From the NCBI GenBank assembly GCA_038250235.1, contig JBBSCO010000014.1, positions 1 through 55,174 on the forward strand: 55,174 nt of DNA. The letters run 5' to 3'. The translations under genes were made by a program, and so were the position numbers. Of this stretch, positions 7,802 through 15,379 are shown piece after piece. How positions within the stretch are numbered: the stretch's first letter is position 1; the number at the start of each line of letters is the position of its first letter. The DNA is from JAAUTS01 sp038250235. GTDB taxonomy: Bacteria > Verrucomicrobiota > Verrucomicrobiia > Methylacidiphilales > JAAUTS01. Under the pieces are notes generated by a model. The model had not been told where the DNA came from. It was given only the letters and a program-made list of their open reading frames with translations, and did no database searches.

Positions 7802-8160
7802 CAGGATCAACCTGTGAATGCCATGTTTTAAAGGTGGTTTGTGGAAGATGATTAAAAGGCCGATGAGGTTGTTCAATAGCTTTATGTAGGCCATGAGGCG
7901 TGCTTCGTGGATGGGTAAAATGGCTTCAACGGCCTTCCCTTCGATCAGAAGACAATCTTCCACCAGAATAACGACCAAAGGGCTCATCAATGACCAAGCC
8001 CTTTTATTTGAGTTCACCCTTTTTTTTTAGAGCTAATGGAAATCTTTTGCAAATGGAGTACATGCTTCAAGCAATGCTCATAAAAGGATACAAGCAATCC
8101 GGAGCCTAATTCCCGATGAACTTCAGTGGCTGCCCTGATAACCAGAGAACTAAGCTTGTC
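7802..8160 (-). pseudogene. Frameshifted GxxExxY-family protein
   Basis: Two frames together read as a GxxExxY protein (PDDEXK-like fold, PF13366). The first half gives AATEVHRELGSGLLVSFYE, the family's signature. The second half gives LVEDCLLIEGKAVEAILPIHEA and KHGIHRLIL, the usual C-terminal core. The frame breaks at a run of nine A (T at 8020-8028 on the plus strand), and the central strand region is degenerate, so the gene is dead. It lies directly upstream of def without an intact start. Confidence 0.8.
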
Positions 8161-8221
8161 TGCCTGTTAAAAAAGGGAAGGCATGGATTTCAACCTTTGC
8201 TCTCTTTGTTGACTTTTTTGT

Positions 8222-8641
8222 TTAATTTTCTTTTTTGCCGTCTTCAGTCAGGAGGGAAAGGTTGGCGATACCGGCTGCTTTGGAGGCATCCAGGACTTTG
8301 ACAAAAAAGCCCAGGGGAATACCGGTGTCAGCCTTCAGAATGAATTGGGCATTGGGCATGAGGGTCCGACGTTCTTTCAGGGCGGCCTCAAGATCGGCCA
8401 GAGGGATTTCCTTAGAGCCGATGAAAATCTTTTTGTCTTTTGAGGCCAGAATCGTAATGGGCTCCCCGGGTGTTTCCTCTTTTGTGCCTTGCGTGGCTTC
8501 CGGCAACTGGATCTGGATCTGGGGTTGATCCTCCTTGAATTCGGAGGTAGCCACGAAAAAGATCAGGAGGATACACAGAATATCGATCAGGGAGACGATA
8601 TTGATGGCCGGAGGATGTTTGGCCTTGGAGTAGAATTGCAT
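8222..8641 (-). CDS. exbD: ExbD/TolR-type proton-channel component
   Basis: 139 residues with a short cytoplasmic start, one membrane helix (about 14-31) and a periplasmic domain. The helix contains the conserved Asp in SLIDILCILLIFFV, the proton-carrying residue of ExbD/TolR. Its periplasmic part (KKIFIGSKEIPLADLEAAL) matches the family fold. Last gene of a tonB-exbB-exbD operon, 24 bases after exbB. ExbD and TolR cannot be told apart by sequence alone; no tolB or pal is nearby. Confidence 0.92.
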   Translation of the reverse strand: MQFYSKAKHPPAINIVSLIDILCILLIFFVATSEFKEDQPQIQIQLPEATQGTKEETPGEPITILASKDKKIFIGSKEIPLADLEAALKERRTLMPNAQFILKADTGIPLGFFVKVLDASKAAGIANLSLLTEDGKKEN

Positions 8642-8665
8642 GGGCTGCCGGGGTGACTGGTTGGA

Positions 8666-9298
8666 TCAGTCTTTGGGGGCTTCGAGATAGAGCTTGGTCA
8701 ATAAATCCATGCAGATGGTTTCCATCTCGACTGCCAGGGCTTCAATTTTTTTGGTGTAGTAACTGTTGGCAATGAGGGAGGGGATGGCTACAACCAGGCC
8801 GGCAACCGTTGTGTAAAGGGCCTCGGAGATACCTTTGGCAATCAACATGTTCTGGTCGGCCCCGCCTTTGCCGATGGTAGAAAAAATAACGATCAAACCG
8901 GAAACGGTGCCGAGGAGTCCAAGGAGGGGACCAATTCCGACGGTGATTTCCAGGACGATCAGGCCTCGTTCGAGGCGGGTGACTTCGCGGCGGGCCTGGG
9001 TTTGTACGGCCTCGACATTCTCCGCCTTGGTCCAAGGAAGGTGTTCCAGTCCAATGCGCACGAGTCGTGCCAGGGTGGTGCGGCCGGGAGCGGCCAAACT
9101 GGCAATTTCCGAGGAGGCCTGTCCGATCCTCAGGTTGAAGATGGCGCGGTAAAGGTTGTCGGCAATGACGTTGGCCCGGCGCAGAGCCAGTCCCCTTTCA
9201 ATAATAAAGGTGACGGAAATGATGGACAGCAGAACCAAGGGCACCATGAAGGGGCCGCCTTCGATGAAAAAATTAGCAATATTTTTGAGCGTGGACAT
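8666..9298 (-). CDS. exbB: ExbB/TolQ/MotA-family proton channel protein
   Basis: About 210 residues with three membrane helices: near residues 12-32 (FMVPLVLLSIISVTFIIERG), and a pair near 120-180 including VGIGPLLGLLGTVSGLIVIF and TTVAGLVVAIPSLIANSYY. The LLGTVxGLI motif and the small-residue channel helix are diagnostic. It forms the pore with ExbD and drives the TonB-like protein with the proton gradient. An in-frame TTG at 9316 exists; the ATG at 9298 is preferred. Confidence 0.93.
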   Translation of the reverse strand: MSTLKNIANFFIEGGPFMVPLVLLSIISVTFIIERGLALRRANVIADNLYRAIFNLRIGQASSEIASLAAPGRTTLARLVRIGLEHLPWTKAENVEAVQTQARREVTRLERGLIVLEITVGIGPLLGLLGTVSGLIVIFSTIGKGGADQNMLIAKGISEALYTTVAGLVVAIPSLIANSYYTKKIEALAVEMETICMDLLTKLYLEAPKD

Positions 9299-9358
9299 AA
9301 GCGGAGAAGTCAGCAACCTACGGATTTTTTGAGTGAAATCCAGAGGGAATTCCGGGGT

Positions 9359-10387
9359 TCAATAGATGGTGAAAGTGACCTCTTCCCAGTAGAAGTCACC
9401 TATTTCCTGCTGCATGCTGGCGGGAAAAGGCACATTGAACTCTGTTTTGAGATCCAGAATGGAGCGGCGTGAGATGTTCAGCAGGGCGGCCTGGGCGCCT
9501 CCCTCGACCACCTGTAGGTCGGTAATGTCGCCGTTAGAGCTCACCTTGAAGCGAATTTTGACGATGCCGATGCTGACCTGGGCGGAATCCTGCCGGACAT
9601 AAATATACCAGCGGGAGCCGATGGCCCGGTAGAGTTTGGCCTTGTAGCGTCCCATCTCGCTTTCTTGGGCACCCAGAGATGAGGTGTCACCGATGGCTGC
9701 CCCGCCGTCGATGGTGGTGGTTCTTTTTTGGGCGGAGAATATTGCGGGGGCCATGGCCTGCGTGGCCGTGGTGCTTTGGGTCAATGCCGTGGCTTCCTGC
9801 GTTTTTTTGTCCACGGGATTTTTAGGTTTGTCGGCGGTGCTGATCATTCCGGAGCTGCGCAGGGGAATATTCTGGGAAAGCTCCCTGCTGGTGGCCTGTT
9901 TGGTTTGTTCCGCCGGGGTGGATTGTTCTTTGGGCTGGACCTGTTCTTTGGCGGGACTCTGGGGGGCGGGTTTGGCCTCGGTTTCGGGAGAATACTCCTG
10001 GTTGCGAAGGGTCATACCACGGATATCCACCCCGGTCTGGTTGGGCAGGGCCGCGTTGCCCTGGCCGGCCTGTTTACTGCTGGCCATGGTGGAGGTTTCG
10101 CCTTCGAAAGGGGTGGGCAAAGGGTTGCTAGTGGGTATGGATTCAGAGGTGTCGACAAATTGCTTCTGTTGGGGGACGGCTTCCAACAGGGCGGGTGCAG
10201 GCGGAGGCGGTGAGACCAGGCGAATATTGATGCGGTTGGAACGGGGAGGCTCCGGAGCCAATTTGAAACTACCTGCAAAATTAAAGGCAAGAAAAAGGAT
10301 GAGAATATGGAGCAGAACTGACGCGGCAAAGATTCCAGCCAGGATAAGCGGCGTGCGGTCTTCCTCCATTCTGGATTCCAGATACAT
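9359..10387 (-). CDS. TonB-like energy transducer
   Basis: About 342 residues: a short cytoplasmic start, one membrane helix (LILAGIFAASVLLHILILFL), a long Pro/Gln/Thr-rich periplasmic linker (residues 55-230), and a C-terminal globular domain (YKAKLYRAIGSRWYIYV, then IVKIRFKVSSNGDITDLQVVEG) of the TonB/TolA C-terminal type. It would carry energy from ExbB-ExbD to outer-membrane transporters. The region upstream of 10387 (in-frame TTG at 10435) looks like extra coding only by chance. First gene of the operon. No TonB-dependent receptor lies in the window. Confidence 0.85.
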   Translation of the reverse strand: MYLESRMEEDRTPLILAGIFAASVLLHILILFLAFNFAGSFKLAPEPPRSNRINIRLVSPPPPAPALLEAVPQQKQFVDTSESIPTSNPLPTPFEGETSTMASSKQAGQGNAALPNQTGVDIRGMTLRNQEYSPETEAKPAPQSPAKEQVQPKEQSTPAEQTKQATSRELSQNIPLRSSGMISTADKPKNPVDKKTQEATALTQSTTATQAMAPAIFSAQKRTTTIDGGAAIGDTSSLGAQESEMGRYKAKLYRAIGSRWYIYVRQDSAQVSIGIVKIRFKVSSNGDITDLQVVEGGAQAALLNISRRSILDLKTEFNVPFPASMQQEIGDFYWEEVTFTIY

Positions 10388-10481
10388 GGCTAATAAAATA
10401 GCAGAAGAAAGCCCGTTGTACAATACAAAGAACAAGTTCTATACAGAGCCCTCCTGCTAGGTAAGCTGTGATCGTTGGAAA

Positions 10482-11026
10482 TTATTCGATAACAACGCGG
10501 ATTTCCTGAAGTGCGATGCCAAGTGATCTAAAATCCCCCTGCCCGGTTTTGACAGGAGTCTTAAGTTCGATTTCCGCAAAAGCTCCATGTTTGGCGTAAT
10601 TCGGAGAGGTTTGAAATTTCCCGGAAAGCAAAAAACCTTCTCCTGAAGTTCGGCATTGCAAGGGAATTTCGAGGTCGTTGATTTGGAGTTGGGCAGCCTC
10701 AGCATGGGGATGGGGGTCAGGTGGATGGAGGCGTGGCATCCGGCGGATCTGGAAGGAAGATAGAATACAATTTGTTCTGAAGGACCGGTCCAGCGCAGGC
10801 TGCGGCCTTCGTGATATTCCCTCATGTGAAGATTTTCACCCATGAAGATATTTTCCGGCCTCCAGAGACTGTTTGTTGCGTTTTGGTTTTGGATGGAATG
10901 CTTCTGAAAATAGTTCCTTCTTAAAACTTCGCGCATCTCGGTTTGGTCAAGCTCCCTGTTTTCCCATTGTGACGCCTGCTCATGCATCGTGCGCAGTTGG
11001 GTTTCAAACAGTTTGACTCCCTTCAT
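10482..11026 (-). pseudogene. Frameshifted remnant carrying a glycosyltransferase-type C-terminal sandwich domain
   Basis: The first frame, from ATG 11026, reads RSLRWTGPSEQIVFYLP and then IHLTPIPMLRLP. Around 10690-10700 the sense continues in another frame as LQINDLEIPLQ and ends RSLGIALQEIRVVIE at 10482. The pattern (RWTGP, hydrophobic strands, D-x-R-x-LG-I/L-x-I at the end) is a beta-sandwich tail known from surface-glycan glycosyltransferases. The neighbour at 11696 ends with a similar GDTRRLGLPIEEIRW. The catalytic part is absent. Reading the first frame to 10457 gives a meaningless tail. Confidence 0.6.
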
Positions 11027-11417
11027 GTAGAGAACTTCATCCTGTTAGATGCATTCTTCTAAGAATGACTGCGCCTGCGGGGAAAGCCCGGGCAACCGGG
11101 TGCGGTTCCGCGTAAAATTGAACCGGGGTGCCTTCAAGGGAGGATAACAACCGGTGGCATGGCAGAACAAGTTAGTACTGTCTTCGATATTCTCCTGCAA
11201 ACCAACCACCGCACATTTGCGAAGGTTAGTCAGAACGGTGTTGAAATGTTTTTTTGGTTTTAAGATTTATTTTTTCTGGGTGCTGAGCCGGTCCATTGAG
11301 AAGGCCAGGAACAAAATGTGGAATGCTGAAATACGCTGGTTGAATATTATCCTCTAGCCACTCCTAGAAATTTTTTAATGGAGAGATCCCTCCATGCTGG
11401 ATATGGTAGTCACAAGG
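11027..11417. other. Non-coding or decayed stretch between two pseudogenes
   Basis: No recognisable gene. On the minus strand a frame ending at 11037 reads LEGTPVQFYAEPHPVARAF with no start codon after an in-frame TAA. It may be another scrap of a broken gene. The rest is AT-rich and without clear signals. Confidence 0.4.
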
Positions 11418-11686
11418 CTAAAGCAGCCTTTCCCCGGGTTGTCTCAAAATAGTCAGGATGCGCCAGGACTGGTCTGGAAAAGTGGGGGTAGCTCCCATCC
11501 AAAATGACCAACTGCAAACGGAGACGGCCAAAGGCTTTTCCTGCGTGACACTAGTTCACGGGTATAATAAATATCGAAGACGGGGCTAAGGCTTTCTTCG
11601 GAGGGGTAATGATTTTCCAATAAAGAGCAGAAAGTGGTGCCAGCGCATTTGGGCACATGCCACAAGTACGTTGTGGTTCGGGAATT
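11418..11686 (-). pseudogene. Truncated, frameshifted sulfotransferase
   Basis: The first frame reads LWHVPKCAGTTFCSLLENHY, the 5'-phosphosulfate-binding loop of the sulfotransferase family (compare HIPKTAGTT), then VGHFGWELPPLF. After a shift of one base the sense continues as WRILTILRQPGERLL, the usual TLLRDPVERVLS motif, and ends at a TAG (11418-11420). The body and C-terminus are missing. It begins ten bases after the stop of the glycosyltransferase at 11696. This points to a surface glycan that was once sulfated. Confidence 0.72.
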
Positions 11687-11695
11687 CTAAACGGT

Positions 11696-13153
11696 TTAAT
11701 CCACTCTTTGAAACCCCTTTTCATCCATTTTTTCCCATCGAATTTCCTCGATCGGAAGACCAAGTCTCCGGGTGTCTCCGCATGCCCTGAACCTCTTACT
11801 GATCCAGGCGATATCCAAATCTCCTCCCTTGTGCTTGCAATGGAATTCCGCGTGTGAACCATGGGATGCCGGGGAGATTTTGCGCAAGGGAATGCCGTTG
11901 GCGAAAAAATCCCCTTGGGAATTCAGATTAGCTGGAACAAATGGAGCGAATTGAATCGTTATTTTCCAGGTTCCAGCTGCCAGGCGCAGTCGAACGCACG
12001 CTGCCGGTTGGGACCAGCGGAAAGAAACCCCTTGAAATGACTCGGGTTCGTGAAAACCTAGACTTTCCCACCAGCCTGCGGTTTCGGCAGTCCACTTCTT
12101 AGTTATTGGTGGAATGGGGGCCTTTGCCGAATTGCGATAAAACTTGTCGATGAAATTCAACCTTTCCAGGTCTACCACATGGCAGATCCAACGTTGGAAA
12201 ACGGTTTTCGCCAATGGTTTCAGACGAATAAATAGAGACAGGCGAAGAACGCAGAAATCAAAAAAAAGTCTGAGTTTTGTAAGAGTCAGTTGACGCCTGG
12301 GAGACAAAGCCTTGAACCTGGATACCAACGGTAGTAGACCTGCTCCCATCCGGGCATTGGATCGCAACAACCGGAAAAAGGGTTTGGTCAAGGATTCGTT
12401 CCAAAGTGATCTGTGGATCCAGGGCTGGGGAGTGGGGAAGAAACCGAAACAAGGATCTCCAGAAGACCCCGAGATAAATTTCATCTCACCGCGTGTAAAA
12501 TCCTTGGTGAAATCTTCCAGGTCATTCAGGTCGCCAATATAATAATGGCCGACTTTTATTTCTGGAACATGGCCTATTTTCAATCCTTGGGCGTGAAGTC
12601 GGGCGGCAAGAAGCCATTCGGCAAAATGTCCGTAAGCGGGCTCGATGCCTCCGGATGCCCGGTATGCTCGCCGCCGGATGATGAAGCACTGATCCAGAAC
12701 CTTGAGCCATTCATGGCGGTTGAGATTGGTGTTTATATCCCTTTCGTAGAGTTCCGATTCAACGATCGAAAGTAGATTATGAGTGATGGGATAGGACATG
12801 CCGCTGAAGCCAGCCCATTCCGTACGTTCCTCCATGACGGAGGCCGATTTTTCCAGAAAGTCCTTGCAGGGAATGCAATGGGACTCAGTGAAGACGAAAA
12901 TGTCGCCCAAGGCTTCCTTGGCCGCGGCAGTGACCAAAGCCATATCATGCGAGACCGGGAACTGAAGGAGCCGATCCCGTGGCAACAGAATGTCACGAAT
13001 AGCCTCCAGCTCCGTGGCGGGGTGAGTTTTGGAAGCTGCCACAATAATTTCGAATTCATTCCGTGTGTACGTTTGGTCACTGACCCAGGCGCGGATACAA
13101 CGGACCGCCAGACCCCTGTTGAATTCAAGAGGAATAATAACGGAGAATTTCAT
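11696..13153 (-). CDS. Family 2 glycosyltransferase with C-terminal beta-sandwich domain
   Basis: 485 residues. The N-terminal 240 form a GT-A fold: FSVIIPLEFNR at the start, GDIFVFTESHCIPCKDFL as the variant DxD region (here E-S-H), and FAEWLLAARLHAQG as the acceptor-side helix. A mid-section of basic and aromatic helices may contact the membrane. Residues 370-480 (VSFRWSQPAACVRLRLAAGTW to RRLGLPIEEIRW) are a sandwich domain also seen in the remnant at 10482. It probably transfers a sugar to an exopolysaccharide or O-antigen. The classical Asp-x-Asp is not intact, so the donor or activity could be unusual. Confidence 0.82.
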   Translation of the reverse strand: MKFSVIIPLEFNRGLAVRCIRAWVSDQTYTRNEFEIIVAASKTHPATELEAIRDILLPRDRLLQFPVSHDMALVTAAAKEALGDIFVFTESHCIPCKDFLEKSASVMEERTEWAGFSGMSYPITHNLLSIVESELYERDINTNLNRHEWLKVLDQCFIIRRRAYRASGGIEPAYGHFAEWLLAARLHAQGLKIGHVPEIKVGHYYIGDLNDLEDFTKDFTRGEMKFISGSSGDPCFGFFPTPQPWIHRSLWNESLTKPFFRLLRSNARMGAGLLPLVSRFKALSPRRQLTLTKLRLFFDFCVLRLSLFIRLKPLAKTVFQRWICHVVDLERLNFIDKFYRNSAKAPIPPITKKWTAETAGWWESLGFHEPESFQGVSFRWSQPAACVRLRLAAGTWKITIQFAPFVPANLNSQGDFFANGIPLRKISPASHGSHAEFHCKHKGGDLDIAWISKRFRACGDTRRLGLPIEEIRWEKMDEKGFQRVD

Positions 13154-13230
13154 ACGAGTTCAGCCCTGTTTTTCTCATGAAGCATTAGGAAAAAATAGTG
13201 ATATAGAAAACTTATTGGCGATTCAAAAAG

Positions 13231-13369
13231 CTCTGAAAAGTTGTGAAAAAAGAGGGCAAGCCCGGCACTGGAGGTCGGGAAGGCTTCGGGCGAAGCGTCC
13301 GTGGGGGACAGGGTATGTGTTCATAACCGCAACGCTGGTCCTATCCAGTTCTTTCACAACTTTTCAGGG
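13231..13369. repeat. 139-bp element bounded by a 16-base perfect inverted repeat
   Basis: CTGAAAAGTTGTGAAA (13233-13248) is the exact reverse complement of 13352-13367, and similarity extends a few bases further. Between them lies a GC-rich stretch, unlike its AT-rich surroundings, with an inner hairpin GCTTCGGGCGAAGC. It fills most of the gap between two glycosyltransferase genes. It may be a miniature transposable element or a structured RNA; no coding frame is evident. Confidence 0.6.
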
Positions 13370-13439
13370 AAAAGTGTGACATGGGGGCACTTATTTAAAC
13401 CCTCCTGTATTTCGGCATGCATTGTCCGTAAGATGGAAT

Positions 13440-14357
13440 TCAGTGACGATTATATTTATGAAAACGGTTGGCTGCCGCGCGGCTTTTCAAAACTTCACGC
13501 CAGAATATTTTTTCAATTTCAGACGTTCTATAGGTTCGTTTCAATGAGCGGGAGCGCAGTCTGTTCATTTCCTCCTCTCCCAAGGTGTGGATGTGGGTAT
13601 TGGTTTTCTGTTTTTCATGGACGCGGAAACAGCCCATAAAAAAAGGCCATCGTTGAAAACGGCATCCGGTTTCCTGAAAACGAAGGAGCAGATCCCAGTC
13701 CATGGCAAAATGAAAGGTGGGGTCAAGCCCTCCGGCTTTTTGATAGGCGGAAGCCCTAAAAAACAGTGTTTCCTGGGGAACGAAGTCGACCCGCTTGAGT
13801 ACTTCCGGATCGTGATCCGGAAGATACCAGCGTCCGACCTCCTGATCCGAGGGATCGATGATAATGCGGTGACCGTAGACAACATCGATATCCGGATGGT
13901 TAAGAAAGAAATGATTGATGGTGTCCAAAAGGCCGGGAAGGTATAGATCGTCAGAATTCACCCAGGCCATGATATCATCAGGTCCAGGATCCAGTTTTAG
14001 AAATCCTTTGAGAATAGCGTCCGTCTGTCCCTTGTCCGGAGAGGAATCGGCAAAGGCAACGCGGTTCCGGTAGCGTTCGAGGATGCTCTTGGATCCGTCA
14101 TTGGAATTCCCGTCCTGTATTCCGTAAGAGAGATTGGGATACTCTTGATCCAGGACACTTTGCAGTGTCCGTTCCAGATACTCACCCTGTTGGTAGGTAG
14201 GCGTTACCAGGCAGATACGCAGTTTTTTTTCTGTGTTAGGAAGTGCAGGCAGCCTGGGTATCAGGGCCATGGGGCGGCCCGGGTATTGATGCAGCAGGCC
14301 CAATTGGTATTCGGACTTGCCTGGACGGGCCCGCAACCTGTTCAACTGGGTGATCAT
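13440..14357 (-). CDS. Family 2 glycosyltransferase
   Basis: 305 residues. After a 45-residue N-terminal extension the GT-A core begins with RICLVTPTYQQGEYLERTLQ. It continues with YGIQDGNSNDGS, DIMAWVNSDD (the NSDD metal/nucleotide-sugar site) and VYGHRIIIDP, and the acceptor region is FHFAMDWDLLLRF. The C-terminus is basic, suiting contact with the inner membrane. It starts 16 bases after the upstream glycosyltransferase on the same strand, so the pair is co-transcribed. Sugar and acceptor are unknown. Confidence 0.9.
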   Translation of the reverse strand: MITQLNRLRARPGKSEYQLGLLHQYPGRPMALIPRLPALPNTEKKLRICLVTPTYQQGEYLERTLQSVLDQEYPNLSYGIQDGNSNDGSKSILERYRNRVAFADSSPDKGQTDAILKGFLKLDPGPDDIMAWVNSDDLYLPGLLDTINHFFLNHPDIDVVYGHRIIIDPSDQEVGRWYLPDHDPEVLKRVDFVPQETLFFRASAYQKAGGLDPTFHFAMDWDLLLRFQETGCRFQRWPFFMGCFRVHEKQKTNTHIHTLGEEEMNRLRSRSLKRTYRTSEIEKIFWREVLKSRAAANRFHKYNRH

Positions 14358-14373
14358 GAGCTAAAATGGAATG

Positions 14374-15315
14374 TCAGGACGGCATTTTCCCCGTTACGCG
14401 AAATAGGGGATCGGAGACGATTTTTTGTGAATTGGCGTAGGAAGGTGAAAAGTGTTTCCAGGATCCCGGACGGAGGAACCCCCGGGTTTTGGGTGCCAGC
14501 TCCAACATCCGTTGAAAAAATCGCAGATAGAAAACAGGCCTGTGGAGAAAGCGCGGCAGGCGCCAGTTCAGGCATTGTTCCGCGTGCACGCAGGCCAATT
14601 CATGGGCATTTCTGGGGGAGATAAGTCCCTTGTTATACCTGGCCTGAACAAGGCAGGACTCCTCGATAAGCTGCTTCCGGTATTTGAACGTTTTGGCGCC
14701 CGGATGACAACGTGACCCTGCCAGGGGCTCATTGAGAAAATAGACCCGGCCGATACTGGCGACCCTTAACCAGTAATCATAATCAAAGGATCCGAGCAGG
14801 CTTTTGTCAAAAAGTCCGATTTTTTGTGTAAGACCCGCACGCCAGAAACATGCGGGCTGGCAGATGAAACATTTTTCCTGGAGGGCCTCCAGATCCCATT
14901 TTTGCACGGGATATGGCCTGAGATAGCGTCCGTTTTCATCGAGATAATCGCCACAGCCATAAACGAGATCAACATCGGGATGCTTTTCAAAAATAGCGGC
15001 AACTTTTTCCAGGGTTCCGGGATAGAGGATATCGTCGGAATTGAGATAGCAGAGGATGTCACCACGGGCTTTGGCCAGTCCCAGGTTGATGGCCGCTGCC
15101 TGGCCTCCATCCGTCTGACTTTCGAGATGCACCGGGTATGGGCAGGACTGGATGAATTCCTGCAGCAGCTCCAGTGATCCGTCTGTACTGCCTCCGTCCT
15201 GGATGATGACCTCGAATCCCGCCTGCGATTGATATTTCAGACTTGTCAGAGTTTCCGCCAAAAAAGGCTGTTGTTGAAAGCAGGGGATAATGATGGAAAA
15301 AAACAAAGGCACCAT
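14374..15315 (-). CDS. Family 2 glycosyltransferase
   Basis: About 313 residues with a full GT-A core: FFSIIIPCFQQQPFLAETL, VIIQDGGSTDGS, ILCYLNSDDILYPG (NSDD) and GSFDYDYWLRV. It parallels the next gene (13440) throughout and the two are probably paralogues adding successive sugars to the same glycan. The ATG at 15315 is preferred to the GTG one codon upstream. It lies about 65 bases after the stop of the TolC-family gene on the same strand. Confidence 0.92.
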   Translation of the reverse strand: MVPLFFSIIIPCFQQQPFLAETLTSLKYQSQAGFEVIIQDGGSTDGSLELLQEFIQSCPYPVHLESQTDGGQAAAINLGLAKARGDILCYLNSDDILYPGTLEKVAAIFEKHPDVDLVYGCGDYLDENGRYLRPYPVQKWDLEALQEKCFICQPACFWRAGLTQKIGLFDKSLLGSFDYDYWLRVASIGRVYFLNEPLAGSRCHPGAKTFKYRKQLIEESCLVQARYNKGLISPRNAHELACVHAEQCLNWRLPRFLHRPVFYLRFFQRMLELAPKTRGFLRPGSWKHFSPSYANSQKIVSDPLFRVTGKMPS

Positions 15316-15379
15316 CACTGTCTAAAAAACTTCCCTGCCGACAGCAAGAAGCAAAACTCCGGGGCGAAGGGGGATGAGG

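Noticed and set aside
11551..11862. 103-residue minus-strand frame between the glycosyltransferase and sulfotransferase remnants
   Set aside because: Runs out of frame across the end of the intact glycosyltransferase and the pseudogene; the meaningful motifs are in other frames.
13231..13369. 4.5S/SRP, 6S or tmRNA gene at the inverted-repeat element
   Set aside because: No SRP tetraloop region, no tmRNA terminal sequence and no clear 6S bubble; reported only as a repeat of unknown type.
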